A stretch of DNA of 64,000 nt from Zhengitettix transpicula (GCA_037074705.1 CM073594.1:80973009-81037008), one strand, 5' to 3'. Numbered from the stretch's first letter, positions 12,781-24,429 are shown. A program made the numbers and translations. The notes: generated by a model from the sequence alone, not told the origin.

Positions 12781-13020
12781 GGAATGTCGCACCGGGTCGG
12801 GATTCGACTAGGAATAGCTTAGCGGTGTGAGCAGCCGCCCGGTAAACGGTAGGTCCTGGGCTCGATTCCCGGTCCGGTCGTCCTTTCTGCATCCATAGTT
12901 CTAAGTTAAAAAAAACCTATGATTTGAGGCTTGAAATAAGTTTTGTGGATTTATTTGAATTGTATAAAAACACCTACGATCAATGTACGGTAGTAGTCAG
13001 TCCTTTTGTTTGATTATATA
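12781..13020 (+). mobile_element. tRNA-derived SINE
   Basis: Contains an A box (TAGCTTAGCGG, 12815-12825, matching TRGYNNARNNG) and, 33 bp on, a B box (GGCTCGATTCC, 12859-12869). Together these are the internal RNA polymerase III promoter of a tRNA. GGTCCTGGGCTCGATTCCCG continues into a non-tRNA, A-rich tail, so it is a SINE rather than a functional tRNA gene. Related relics are at about 10.2 and 20.2 kb, and GGAATGTCGCACCGG is shared with the 20.2-kb copy. Confidence 0.7.
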
Positions 13021-13480
13021 CAGATAAATAATGAAACCTGTAAAATTGTGGATTTGATTTATTGTAAGATTATTTAGTGTCGTCCCTTCCTTCCATGCGA
13101 ATATATATCTTAATATAAAACACCTATTAAATAAATCAAATAAAGGACATAGATTCATTACACATTCTAGTATTCAATTTTGCCTTGCTCTATTCATAAA
13201 GAATTAATCAAGATTAAATAAGTAAATCTTCTTATCAGCAAGAAAACATTATATATTTATTATATATATAAATCTGACTGGATATGTTGCCGACCTGTGT
13301 CTACTTACGAATGAATTGAGATTTTCCTTTCAATTAAGTGAAAGACCTGGGTATTTTGTACTTTCTACTCCATTAACCGTATATTTTCCTAAGATTTCTC
13401 GATTAAATGAAGAATTTTCTGTTTGTGATCGCGCAGACTGTATTTTATTGCAGTTGAAGATTTTTCCTGAAAACCAATTA
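13020..13480. other. No feature seen
   Basis: AT-rich DNA. The 70-codon frame at 13316-13528 has no recognisable features and runs into the repeat that starts at 13490. Confidence 0.4.
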
Positions 13481-13489
13481 TTAATGGTA

Positions 13490-13880
13490 CTATGTGGGTG
13501 CCCGGCGTTGTTCGGGTTGCATAATTAAACTCGGTGACATCAATAACCTCGGATTTGACTCAAATCTCGATTTTTTTTGCTTTATTTTTTTGTAACCCAT
13601 GCCTAAATGTGCACCACTCCCATGCCGAAAGGAGTTGAAATTATGCAAAAAAAAATATGTAGAGAAACGATATCTATCTCATTGACCCCGAAAAATATTT
13701 ATCGGACGCGAAATATCGGCGGTTTGAGCTTGTTTCAAAATTTCTATCTCGTACACGCCCGACCCTGGGAGTGGTAGACGTGTCTTATCCTCACAGTGTT
13801 TGTTTCCGGTTCGAAAAGAACTTGTGTACGAAATTTGCTCCACGGTTGTACATTTGTAAACATATAATGCAGGAAGTTTT
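13490..13880 (-). mobile_element. Helitron-like repeat, 3' end at left
   Basis: The minus strand ends GCAACCCGAACAACGCCGGG then CACCC and a CTAG-like terminus at about 13490, which is a GC hairpin plus terminus like that of the Helitron at 50.6 kb. The body (13540-13880) carries the CCCGAAAAA ... CGGACGC and GTGGTAGACGTGTCT ... GTGTTTGTTTCCGGTTCG blocks shared with 1.06-1.75 kb. Confidence 0.45.
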
Positions 13881-13930
13881 ATTTATTAGGTTAAATCTAT
13901 TATTATTAGTCAATTCATCTCGAAACGTCT

Positions 13931-14431
13931 TTGTTACTCTCTATGTATTTCATATATCTTCGTAACCCTAGACTAATGCAGATTCATCGTTCAAACTACA
14001 TGAATCCATTAATTTTCTTCATATTTGGTAAATTTATTCATTTATTTTATATCATTTTATACATACTTGCAAAATTTTGCTATCTCGTTCTGTCAATTGT
14101 CACAGCGTATATATTAATAAAAAATTCGACAAATTCACGCTTATTACTAGAGAAACTTATATTTGTTGAACTTCTGAATAACTGGTACTTCACTATGAAG
14201 ACATTTCCGTATAAATACACTTATTCATCAGAGTTTCCAGCTTATCCCAGTTTTCATTCTTATATTTGTAAACCAAAAAAATCGTTAAAAAACGGTACGT
14301 CGGATAACATAAAACTATTTGTGGGTGAGTTGATAATGGTTTCGAGAGCGCGATTAGTGAGGAATATCTGGCATCTGGCGGCGCACGACACTTGTTGCTC
14401 ACTTGACAATGCGTCGCATTCCGGGAAATAG
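13931..14431 (+). other. 166-codon open frame, probably chance
   Basis: Hydrophobic, Phe/Ile/Tyr-rich frame. The amino-acid make-up is what AT-rich random sequence gives, and I see no family motif. It ends inside a GC-richer block (14330-14660) that could be conserved non-coding DNA, but nothing in the sequence settles this. Confidence 0.15.
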
Positions 14432-15000
14432 GGGTGAGAGCCGAGGGCGTCGATTATGAACCGCCTCCTGCTTCACTCTGAATACATAGGCTAAATTCCG
14501 CACTCAATTGAGGAGCAGGGGTTAATTAAATTCTCTGGGAAACAGACAACAGCTGTTCCGCTAGCGACGCCCGCATTTCTAGGGCCCGTTTAAGGGGGGT
14601 TCGATGCCTTTGCCAATGCTCACTATGGCGGTTCAGTTACAAGTTATAGGACTCAAAATAATGGTGAAAAGGACTGCACACGGTGAAACAACTCGGTGAT
14701 AAAAATCTAAGCCAAACCATTTGGATATAACCCATTTATGGAGATGGACCGTCACACCCACTAGACGAATACGAGATGTGATGTTTCCCTAAATAGAAAT
14801 AATGGTACCGACAAATTTATTACATCTGGTTGAGACGATTCTCTCATCAGGTTTAAAACGGTGCTTTGAATTCTAAAACTATTATAATGAATAATTTAAA
14901 ATAAATCTACTCATCATTTAGAAAAGATATTCACTCAAAAAGTTTCAGAAAAACTAAAAAAAGGTGATTCCAAATCCTGAGCTTTTATTTCTTTAAATAT
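14432..15000. other. GC-richer block, unidentified
   Basis: 14430-14660 is GC-richer than its surroundings and has no long frame. A degenerate hammerhead-like CTGATGAGAGA lies on the minus strand near 14850. No gene was identified. Confidence 0.3.
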
Positions 15001-15956
15001 TGTAATAATTAACCAAATTAACCGTTTAATTTAAATTAAAAGAATTTGCCCCACGTTGTGGTAGCCAAAATGTAATAATCAACAATATTTAGTCGTTTAA
15101 TTTGCCCCACGCTGTGGTGCCAAATATGTAATAATCAACAATTAGGCTTATTTAAATTAAAGAATTTGCCCCACTTTGTGGTAGCCAAAATGTAATAATT
15201 AACAATGTGAGGTTATTTAAATAAAAAATATCAAAAATTAACAAACAAAATACTTTATTTTCCTTCAATGGCTTTCAATAGTAAAAGACAATTACAAACA
15301 AAATTTGAGATCTGTTCTCCCAGGGCCTTTACTGAGTTTGATGATTCGCAGTGAATATTATTGAATGATCTGATTAACAATACAAATGAAAATTAACTTG
15401 AAAATAATTTGCTGATAAATGAAAGAAAAACTACAAGAAAAACGAACGAAATCTGACTTTAACCTTCTAGTTAGCGTTTACAGACATTTATGAAGGTTTT
15501 GGTTACTTACGCATTGTTCGGCTGGTGCCAGAATTCTTTTAGCGCTTCAAAAAGTTCTCTATATCGCAAAATCTTTACACAGATTCTAAGTTTTTCTCAC
15601 ATATTCTACACTTATGGAATTTCTAGGCTCCCAGGAACTCGGATGATTCTCTCCAAATTGGTCAGCTATCTGATGACTGCTTGCTTACAGGAATCTTACG
15701 AGTTGCAGATTTTTTATAGTCTTTTACCGATTTACGTAACGGTTTGGATTGAAACTGCAAAATAGCTCAGTAAATATTTAATTTAAAATTTCTATCCTTT
15801 CGTCCTCGCTGCTGAGTGCCAACTGACTATGCTTTTGCGCTCTTAATAATAGGAACAGAGCTCACCACTCATAGTCGCTCTGCTATAATACAAACTGTTC
15901 GCTAAAAACTCAAATTTATTTAAAAACAATTAATGGCTTAATTAATTGGCATTACA
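15001..15956 (-). mobile_element. Solo LTR D with three PBS-like units
   Basis: The minus strand begins TGTAATGCCAATTAATTAAG and ends ATTATTACA, with perfect ATAT flanks (14997-15000 and 15957-15960). The 3' end of the LTR (left side here) carries three units, each beginning ATTACA then TTTTGGCTACCACAACGTGG and followed by AT-rich filler. The units start at TGTAATAAT positions 15001, 15071, 15127 and 15191. GGTGCCAG and GTAAGT (complement near 15507-15512) are present. Confidence 0.88.
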
Positions 15957-16162
15957 ATATATAAGTAAATGAAAAAGACAATAAATTACATAAATAAAGC
16001 AAAATCTATATTATTATATATGTATTCAAGTACTGAATTTTTCTCTTAATATAATATCAATAATAATACTCATTTGACATTAAGAAAATATTATATAATT
16101 TTATTATTGATCTCATTATAATATAAATAAAGAATGCAGTCTTTCTCAGTGTAAAGAATGAA

Positions 16163-16306
16163 TAAAATCCTCGCGGGATTCTGACCGAGGAAACATTGCA
16201 TTCCCGACGTTTCGATGACGTTCACTGTCGTTGTCATCTGTTTTACAGTGAATGTCATCGAAACGTCGCGATTACAATTTCTCACTCGGTTAGAAGCCAG
16301 GGTAGA
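16163..16306. repeat. Imperfect palindrome
   Basis: Two arms of about 65 bp diverge outward from a short loop. The inner 23 bp differ at one position (GACGTTTCGATGACGTTCAC against its complement ending GTCATCGAAACGTC). The outer parts share GAATAAAATC and the complement of the CCGAG region. The CGAAACGTC motif and the palindromic form suggest a small mobile element. It lies about 60 bp from a hammerhead-like motif. Confidence 0.65.
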
Positions 16307-16368
16307 TTTTATTCCAAATATTAATAATCTAAATTTGATACGAATAAGATATTAAATAATTTTCTTAC

Positions 16369-16395
16369 CTGATGAGTCCCGAAGAGGGATGAAAC
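16369..16395 (+). ncRNA. Hammerhead-like ribozyme core
   Basis: CTGATGA (16369-16375), a potential 5-bp stem II GTCCC/GGGAT with loop GAAGA, then GAAAC (16391-16395). This is the order of the conserved hammerhead core. The last stem pair is a G-T wobble where G-C is usual. I could not fold a convincing stem I, so self-cleavage is unproven. Known hosts of such motifs are Penelope-like and satellite elements. Confidence 0.4.
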
Positions 16396-16399
16396 GTTG

Positions 16400-17400
16400 G
16401 GTTTGTAATATATTTTGTACTTTATTTTCTAACTTATTAGCTTCTTTATGTAAAAATTAACCTATAAAGGTTAACCGTAAAACGATTAATAATTAACTTT
16501 ATCATAGAAGCTTCTGTTAATTAATTATAACGAATGGATTATTAGATCCATGAAATTGTATATATTGACATGATTAAAGGTTAATTTTAACATTGAATTT
16601 TAACCTGTTTAAATGAGATATAAATATGGCTATTTTATTCATCTGAAAGAAACAGATATCAGGCAATTTTTCTAACCCCAAATTTTTTTCTGTCAAAATA
16701 CCATTTTGTACTTTCGCCAACTTGATTCACGTGTCAAATGTCGTAAATATACAATGATTTAAAAATTACTCCTTTGTCAGATGACAGTAGTTCGATATTA
16801 TATGATTTTAATATTGCACTCATTATAATATAAATAATTAATGTCGTACGTCGTGATACCACAACTCAAATTCTTATTTTTTGAAAATTGCACTTGTTCT
16901 TTCACGTACTAACTTGATGGCTACATGTTCTAGAATAACCAGGCTATTTGGAAGCAGAATGTAAACCATAGACAATTTATACAGTGATAAAATCTAACTA
17001 AACATTTAAATAAGTTCTCTCAAGTGAATAACATATTAGTTATGAGTTCTGTTCACAATATTCCACATAAAGCATTTGTAATTTTTACACGAAAGTATAT
17101 TCGCCGACAACAATATTTCGAACCTATCGAAAGTAAATGTTTATTTATTGAAACATCAACATTAAAATGAAGTGAAAATGCAAATTAAAATCAGCACGTT
17201 TTTAAATGCGTGTAGCCAAATGAATTTTATTTAAATCGTAATCTCCTTTCTAGTATCACTTACCTTCATTTACTTTTAAAACATCGTATAATTTATTAAC
17301 CCTCCCTGAAGTTAACTATTACGTTGGTGGTCAGTTTTCGGAACCTAATTTTATGAATCTACAATCAGACAATTTACATATGAACTTTGGTATAGGCCTA
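16400..17400. other. No feature seen
   Basis: AT-rich DNA. CTCATTATAATATAAATA near 16820 repeats a string also found near 16112, hinting at a short dispersed repeat. Confidence 0.35.
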
Positions 17401-17405
17401 TATAT

Positions 17406-18460
17406 TGTAATAATCAACATGATAATCGTCAATTAATTAACAAACAGTGCCTCACGTTGAGGTCGCAAAAATGTAATAATCAGGTGATAAACAATTGAAA
17501 TGAAATTATATTAAAGTTATCCCGCCTTGATTACTTTTTTTAAAATTTACATGAAAGGATAATAATACAATTTTATTGAATTACACAAACTCATTAATTT
17601 ATTATATTAAAATAATTACTCGCCGACCTTTTACAATTATTTCATACAAACAACAAACTTTACTCGTGATCTCAGGGTCCTTTCTGGCCCTTTAAATAAA
17701 GAATATTTTACCTCCCTTTTCAAACAATAAATTTACAAATTAATATTTTACAAATTTTACAAGAAATATAGAAATTTGGCGATTTTATCTTTCATCTAAC
17801 GTTTACAAAATAATTTAAACAATTTATAACTCACAGTTTTCCTTGGTACCTAGGCAATTGAATCCTTTCATCGACACACACTCTCAAATTTAAAAAATAA
17901 TAAAACAGGCCATTCTTACACTGAATTTACATTTCACTTTTGATTTGCAATATTGGCGGCACCTTCTGGACGAACTACGCCACCAATTACTCCAATTTCG
18001 CTGTGATACATAAATTCCTCCTCGTAGAACTTTATGATTGTTTGTGGTAACCTCTAACACTCAGAAATCTTTCTGTGTCACCACCTGCGGGAATACCGTC
18101 CAACTTTACTGTTCTCAAAAATGTCTCGTTTATTTAGGTTACGACCAAATGCTGTCGTTTCGTATTCTACTTAACTTTACTTTTTAATATTTTAAAACGT
18201 CTCGACTAATTATAACACGACCACTTGCTGTTGCTCCTGATTGCCGACTGTCAAATTCACCAACTAACGACTTCTACCTCCGTCTCCGCGCGTCATATCT
18301 AACAATACCTTAGCCTGTTTCATTATAGTGCATTCTTGTGTCTTTGTGACTCTTTGCCGATAACAATTCCAGTTCAATGACTGAAATTAATTTAGTTATC
18401 CCAAAACGTTTTGTCACTTAATGCTTCCGTTTTATTAAAACGTTATTTAAATAAATTACA
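17406..18460 (-). mobile_element. Solo LTR E
   Basis: Ends are TGTAATAATCAA (left) and AAATTACA (right). Flanks are ATAT and GTAT, a near match. Family landmarks on the minus strand are GGTACC and a GTGAGT donor-like site (complement near 17830), plus GGACCCTGAGA. One PBS-like unit (CTCACGTTGAGGTCGC) lies at 17449-17468. The outer right end is diverged, which suggests an older or separate subfamily. Confidence 0.7.
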
Positions 18461-18515
18461 GTATATTAATATAAAAAAATTATTTTAACATCCTTCATGA
18501 TGTATATATATATAT

Positions 18516-19956
18516 TGTAATAACCACACAGGGTATAAATAAAAAAAAATATACGATTTGATTTTAACAAACAAATTTATTAACACAAGAAGGAAATTAC
18601 AATTGAATTTACAATTTTCTACTATTATAATAAGAAACTCTTGCTCTTATGGGTCTCTACAGGGTTTTACAACGGACAGAATCGAACTATTAAAAAGACC
18701 CAACATTTAAGTTTTAAATTAAACAAAAGTATTTACTAAATTTATTAATGAACTTAACCTATAGATTGCTTCTAACTTTATTATCAAAAGAAGAGAACGA
18801 CATCTGACTGTTATCCTTTAATAACGTTTACATATGTTAATATTATGCATTCCAACTTACGGTTTCTCAGGTTTACTTTGACTCGTTCTTAAGACACTCA
18901 CTTTATAGCCTTGACATTCACTCACTGACTCTAACACAATATCACTGGTTCGCCGTGACACCCCTTGACGTCGTTGGCTGCATCCAGGTCGCCTACCATC
19001 GAAGACAGGTCAAATTCTCCTACTTATACAGATAGAGCTTCTGTATTTTAAAAATTTTTATAGCTGTTATGGTTTTGCTGACTGATGCTGACTGTCGCTG
19101 ACTGACTAAATATCGAGGTTCACCGAACCCCACTCCTACGCTGACTCTCGCTGACCGTCTCTCGTTCCTCTCCCACGCTAACTGTGTCTGTCTCCTCTCC
19201 CACGTTAACTGTGTCTGTCTCCTCTCCCACGTTAACTCCAACTGTCCACACAATAGGTTATTTCCCCTATATATGCCACCAGCCTCCTTGTTTTTCTCTT
19301 GATGCAAAGTTTCGTCGCAACGGCGCGGTGACAGAATCCCATTACTGAAATTTACGTCCCGGCACTGGATTCCTTCCGCCTTCCGAAACCCGACAATCGC
19401 GACAGGTCCAATTTGTCTTTGGACCTCTCCGCTCACAAGTGCGCGATACTAATTTGTCCAGATCCTAAGTCAACAAGTGCCTGGACCCTCATCGTCCCAA
19501 GTAATTGCCCCATTCGACATGCTTGCAGCTGCAGTATTTCGTCCCCGCAATTACTCAGGACTTGTCGGCCTCACCCGGCTCGCACAAAATCTTTTCTTCC
19601 AAGTCCCAAACAACTACGCCACTTGTCAGGTCATTCGACAGAGACAATAGCCTGCTCTAACATAGCCACTTTGGGGCCATCTGCTCGCCCACGTTCTGCG
19701 TTACGAATTCTTCACGCCGTTCCCCAAATCAATAAGTTACTGGACCCGCAATCACTCTTTAGACCTAATTGCCGCACCGTCACACTGTCTCTACAAATTA
19801 CGGCTTCCTCTCTGCCGCTCACCAGCACTCATCCTAGATAAATGTCTTGCCGCTCCGTCTTGTCACCTCGTGACAGGACCCGCGGTTACTTTTCCCACGC
19901 ATTCTCTTTACGACATGTGCGCTGTTTTTAATCCAATGCATTATATTAAATGCATT

Positions 19957-19959
<3 letters not shown>
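18516..19959 (-). mobile_element. Solo LTR F (long subfamily)
   Basis: TGTAATAACC ... TGCATTACA with ATAT on both sides. At 1444 bp it is longer than typical copies. The extra length is a C-rich segment (19030-19900) near the LTR 5' end, similar in style to solo LTR G. The open frames at 19020-19436 and 19413-19841 lie entirely in this segment and look non-coding. The donor-like GTAAGT (complement near 18857) is kept. It sits 55 bp from solo LTR E. Confidence 0.75.
19130..19245. repeat. Short tandem repeat inside LTR F
   Basis: Repeats of about 27 bp built on CCTCTCCCACGTTAACTGTG, about three units. The apparent protein repeat on the minus strand is simply this minisatellite. Confidence 0.7.

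Positions 19960-19991
<32 letters not shown>
19960..19991. repeat. (TA)n at right edge of LTR F
   Basis: Uninterrupted TA repeat beginning at the LTR terminus. Confidence 0.95.
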
Positions 19992-19994
<3 letters not shown>

Positions 19995-19995
<1 letters not shown>

Positions 19996-20850
19996 ATTAT
20001 TCTTGGAACAATGGACATTTAGTGCAAAATTTTGAAAGTCTTTTTTTACATTTCCGTTACATTTTTATTGTCGCTTCTAATGAAAAACTAATGAAGATGA
20101 GACGTTTAATGAAAATGTAATCTTATGATCAATTCAATGTCCCTTCTTCATTAGTTCCTAGTGTTACACCATGAAGAAAAAGTCACTTGTAAATTCTAGA
20201 TGAGCCGAATTTAGGTCTTTGGGGGAATGTCGCACCGGTGTCTACAAGTGACAGCTGAGTGCGATGAGCAGCCTCCCTGCTGTTCTATTCCCGATTCGCT
20301 CGAAATTTTTCCACATGATTAAAATAATTAACATAGCCTTTGTCCTGATGCTTAGCTACGCTCTATTTATTCTTGAATTATTATTTTCCTACGTTTACGC
20401 AAACACAAAAATTAGTACACTTTTCACACAAACATTGTGTTTCACAGTGTTTTGTTTTACTTCTTGCCGTTTTGCTTTTTGTTGCCTCGTCTTCGTCTGC
20501 TGGTCGTTCTGACTTATTTATTTTAACTTAAATTTGTAAGTCATTTAATAAATCGGTTTTTAAAGTCAGGGAGTTGCCAATCTAAAGCTAACTTTTTCAA
20601 ACAGTTTCGTATTTTCCGCACCATTTATAAAATGTATTTAGATTTATTTTAGCCAATAAATATATGATACAAATTTCCGTTGTCCACTAAAAACGAATAA
20701 TCTTCACTGATTCGTACGAAAAAGGACTCAATTATAGACACCGAACTACTGCGGCAAGAGCCAGGCTCGAGTGGACGCAGTAGGACCCAGCTGCCCTATT
20801 CGTCTTCTTTCAATAAAAGATGGCTGCTTTTGGAATGTGACCTTTACAGA
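19995..20850. other. Mostly featureless; SINE relic at 20222-20300
   Basis: GGAATGTCGCACCGG, GAGCAGCCTCCCTG and TTCCCGATTCGCTCG (20225-20300) match the SINE at 12.8 kb in order, with decay. The rest shows nothing. Confidence 0.45.
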
Positions 20851-20860
20851 GCATTGTAAA

Positions 20861-21784
20861 CGATGTCGTGCCATGTCCGGCCGTGGCACGAGCGTCATCC
20901 GTCCCCCGGCCATTCCGTAATCCAGACCGCTGAGCGATCAGGTATAAAGTTTCCGAATCTGTTTTTAACAATAAGTGAATGTAATACAAGTGTAATGTAT
21001 AACATTACTGAAACTTATCTGGATATATAATATCTATCTCTATCTATAATATGGAAACTGTTCCAATCGTTTTATAAATATGATCAGTTAAAATACAAAT
21101 CTTTTAACAGTTATATTTATCTGAAGTCCTGAAGTAATTGAAAACGTCAACCTGTCTGGTTGTAAATTTATTATTAATTTATATTTTTTAACATTATAAT
21201 AGAACAAAAACATTCTCATAGTCACATCGCTAATTTATTACGACCTTTTCAGGTGCTGTAAAGTCAATTAAATAGTCTAATTACAAAATCCGTGTTTTTA
21301 AAAATTCCAACAAAGCTAGATTTTACAAACAATAATTTATAATACAATTAATTAAAATTTTATTGAACATTACTTACAATTAGTTACTTTGTGAATGTTT
21401 TTTTCTATTATAATCTTTAAGAATTTAAATTAATAATAAATTTATAACTAAACTGGTTGATGTTTTTATTTATTTCAGAACGTCAGATAAATATAATTGT
21501 TAAAAAATATTTGTAGCTTAATTGATCATTTCTAAACATACTTATTAAACGAATCACTACCAATTGGAACAGTTTCCATGTTATAGATAGAGATAGAAAT
21601 TATAAATCCATATAAGTTTCAGAAATGTCATACATTAAACTTTTATTCCATTCACTTATTGTTAAAACCAAGGCCGATTCGGAAACTTTATACCTGGTCG
21701 CTGAACGGTCTAGATCGTGGAATGGCCCGGGGGGAGGGGGGAAAGGGTGACCGATCGTGCCACGGCCGCTCAAAATACGTCGCC
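20861..21784. mobile_element. DNA element with long terminal inverted repeats
   Basis: Inverted arms of about 220 bp: 20861-21080 and 21545-21784. Each arm reads inward through CGGCCGTGGCACGA, AGACCG, AGGTATAAAGTTTCCGAATC, AACAATAAGTGAATG and ATGGAAACTGTTCCAAT. The subterminal part holds repeated short motifs based on GAGCGG/CCGCT. No transposase frame remains, so it is non-autonomous. The same family occurs at 39.0-40.8 and 52.96-53.41 kb. Superfamily unknown. Confidence 0.75.
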
Positions 21785-21984
21785 TTATAAATATACCCTT
21801 CGTAGGCTAGTTTCACACTTACCCGACAACCGTTTAAACTACATTTTAGCGGGCCACAGCTCCTTGCTAGCCCTTTTTATATACAGCCGGTTATCGCCCC
21901 GACATATATTCTACGAATATGGAGCGTGATAAGTTATTCCCTTGCATAGTCTGGTATAGATGTTTTTAAAAACGAAAAAAATTA

Positions 21985-22645
21985 ATTATGCAATGGGTTT
22001 GTCCAAAGATTATGAATAGAGACATGTTGGGGGCATTGTATGTTCCTTTGAGGAGCTGAGAATATTTGAACACAAGTTTTTTAATTATTTTCGTGTGGGT
22101 ATTGAAAATTTCGACGATTTTCTTGCACGGACAGAAAAATCTATTCAAAGCCACAACACATCATTCATGGAATGTATCCCCCCTATACAAATGTGGCAAA
22201 TCACAATCGCAAAAACAGTAAGTTATATTTATCTAATATTAATTTATTATAATAAATTATATTTTCAAAACTTCAGGCGTAAAAGAAAGCATACAATAAA
22301 ATTTTTACCACCACAATTCATTTCATCCCTACTTTCGAACATTTCAGATGGATTCTTAACTTTTTAGAAAAATAAATAATAAATTCGACTGTTTAGTGAA
22401 CGCTCAATGTCAATCCAAACAGAGTTTTAATTATCGCGTCTCGAGAGCTCTAAAGTTTGTAGAATGAGTAAAATATTGAAGATTTTTCACGGAACTTACA
22501 TCCTTAATTGATATTGTTAAGGCTTGTAAAGTTTTACATAATTTTGTTCTTGAAAGAGACGGCTAAATATTGACGGATACTTTGTATAGAGAAGTGGATG
22601 AGTATGTGGAGGAATTTCATGGCAGTTGACTTACATTTAATATAT
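21985..22645 (+). pseudogene. PIF/Harbinger transposase fossil
   Basis: Two separated pieces of a DDE_Tnp_4-type transposase, the nuclease that moves Harbinger elements. The N-terminal piece reads WVCPKIMNRD, then after a frameshift FEELRIFEHKFFNYFRVGIE and NFDDFLARTEKSI, a layout typical of this family's N-terminus. The C-terminal piece (about 22424-22560) reads FNYRVSRALKFVE and then VKACKVLHNFVLERDG. The catalytic middle is absent, only about 210 bp separates the pieces, and stops are present. The N-terminal piece ends at GTAAGT (about 22219) and TTCAG follows near 22277, so an intron once lay here or the match is fortuitous. TIRs were not found. Confidence 0.7.
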
Positions 22646-23289
22646 AGGAAAACAAAACTGGCAAATGTGTGCTTAATAAATATATTTTTTGGAACTACCA
22701 GAATTTCCAAGCTGTTAAAATTAGTTTTAACAAATTCAATATAGGTTTTTTCTTTATCTTGCAATTTTTCATATCTATTTCTGAATTCTCTAAAAAATTA
22801 TTTCCAAGAATTTCTATTATGTAATCTGTATTTATTCATTTCTCTACTTTTGTTCCACAAAACGAGTTGAAGACGAATTAAATTTATAAGTAGTTGTACA
22901 TCCTCCGTGATGATAATGGAAAAAATATAAGTAATTTTACTAGACGAATCGGGCCGGGTAGTTGTGAAACGCTCCATAACTTAACCACCCTCTAGGCTGA
23001 CGCACTTGGACGACAGTCGGGTGTCTGCTGTACATACAAGTATCTGAACAGGCTCTGAAAATGTAAAAGTAATTGAACAGTATAGGTCCTACTGGAGGGT
23101 TAAAGAAATTTGGCCATATTTTCGGACAAAACTCGATTACATTTTATGGAGTATCTTGATTACGCGTTTTATCTGAACGAAAACTTTTCCATTTACTGGA
23201 ACAAAATATGAATGACTGAAATCCCGTGCTACTAAAATACGTATGAAGTAGTGGTCATAAAGTTCTCTGATAGTGAAAATGGCAATCTA

Positions 23290-24270
23290 TGTTTTCAAAA
23301 CTTTTATTTTCAATACATTCCATTCAGAGGCCGGCAGTTCAATCAATTCGTCACTGTAGTTTTCTGACGCAAGTCAATCACTATTTTGTTTGGACAGAAA
23401 ACGTTAACCATCAAGGAACATTTTTAGTTTTAGTAACAAACAGAAGTCCAAGAGAGACAAATCTGGTGAATAGGGTGCATTTTCAAGCACTTTATGGTAC
23501 GAATACCTCAATTTTTCGATCGCCGAAACACTTTTGAAGGTAGATTCATTTTTTCTCTATGGATTAATTTTACGATTTATTGCGTCCAGTTCCTATTGAA
23601 AGTTAAAATACTATTCCCCTGTTATTGTTTTACCTTTACAAAAAAATCTCGGTCAACAGAATTACTTCCGCATGTAAAAACCGACGTAATGACTTTTCCC
23701 TCCGATGCCACAGTCCTCGCCTTCGTCTAAACTGAAGAACTAGCCTTTCCTAACTTCATTGACTACTTTTTCAATTCCGGTGTGTAATGAGTAATCGACT
23801 GTCACATATCAACGCAGAAAAACGCGGAAAAATAAAGTGCTAAGCACTGTTAGGAAATTGTTATCCGACTGCGTATTAATCCGCAGTGCGAATGAGCACA
23901 CCCACCAAGTTTCAAGCATTTGCATGTCCTATTCCTCGCACTGAACCTTTTATTATCCCTACAGTACGAGTAATTTGGCACAGCTTCGTACGCAGATCTT
24001 CCCAAATCATTTCGTGGAATTTTTCTATGGTTACATGTCTGGTTCCACTTTTTGGACGTCTTTCATTTAGTTCATCTTGGATGCTTTCATAGCCCCGTTC
24101 TAACTCGTCCGTCCATATCTTTACGGTGGAAGTTACAGAAGAAGGGTCCCATTTATGAATCTGGAACGAATTTCGGTCGGTTTAAACATTCCTTTACGAA
24201 TAATCTTACCACTCCACAATACTCATTTTTCTCATTTTTAACGATACGTGTACCGTCACTGGTTTATTTG
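23290..24270 (-). pseudogene. Mariner transposase fossil, minus strand
   Basis: On the minus strand the N-terminal DNA-binding region reads IWTDELERGYESIQDELNER, then RRPKSGTRHVTIEKFHEMIW and GIIKGSV (about 24110-23920). The C-terminal region reads ENAPYSPDLSLLDF then KLKMFLDG (about 23490-23405), the PYSPDL..DF block containing the third catalytic Asp of D,D34D enzymes. Many stops and frameshifts lie between. It is older than the three mariners at 42.6-49.5 kb and of a different subfamily. TIRs were not recognised. Confidence 0.7.
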
Positions 24271-24429
24271 ACTGCTCGTAGCTGACTGCTGGATGGAAAT
24301 GCTTGCAATTTCACTTGCAGTCTACTGATATGTGTGCAAAAATCAGAAACATCATTTGAATACTAATGTCATCTAAGGCAGGCCGCACACTGAAAGCGAC
24401 GAAACTGTCGGCGACGTTTTGCCTAGAGT

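Noticed and set aside
12781..12880. Functional tRNA gene
   Set aside because: A and B boxes are present, but no matching acceptor stem could be paired and related relics occur elsewhere. A SINE is the better call.
13931..14431. Possible membrane protein of 166 residues
   Set aside because: The Phe/Ile/Tyr/Leu bias is expected from AT-rich DNA. No motif or splice context supports it.
15001..15230. CRISPR-like array
   Set aside because: The regularly spaced repeats are LTR-end/PBS-like units in a eukaryotic LTR. Spacers are AT-rich filler of the same origin, and no cas genes exist.
19020..19841. Two overlapping long frames (138 and 142 codons)
   Set aside because: Both lie wholly inside solo LTR F and are caused by its C-rich, repeat-bearing segment.
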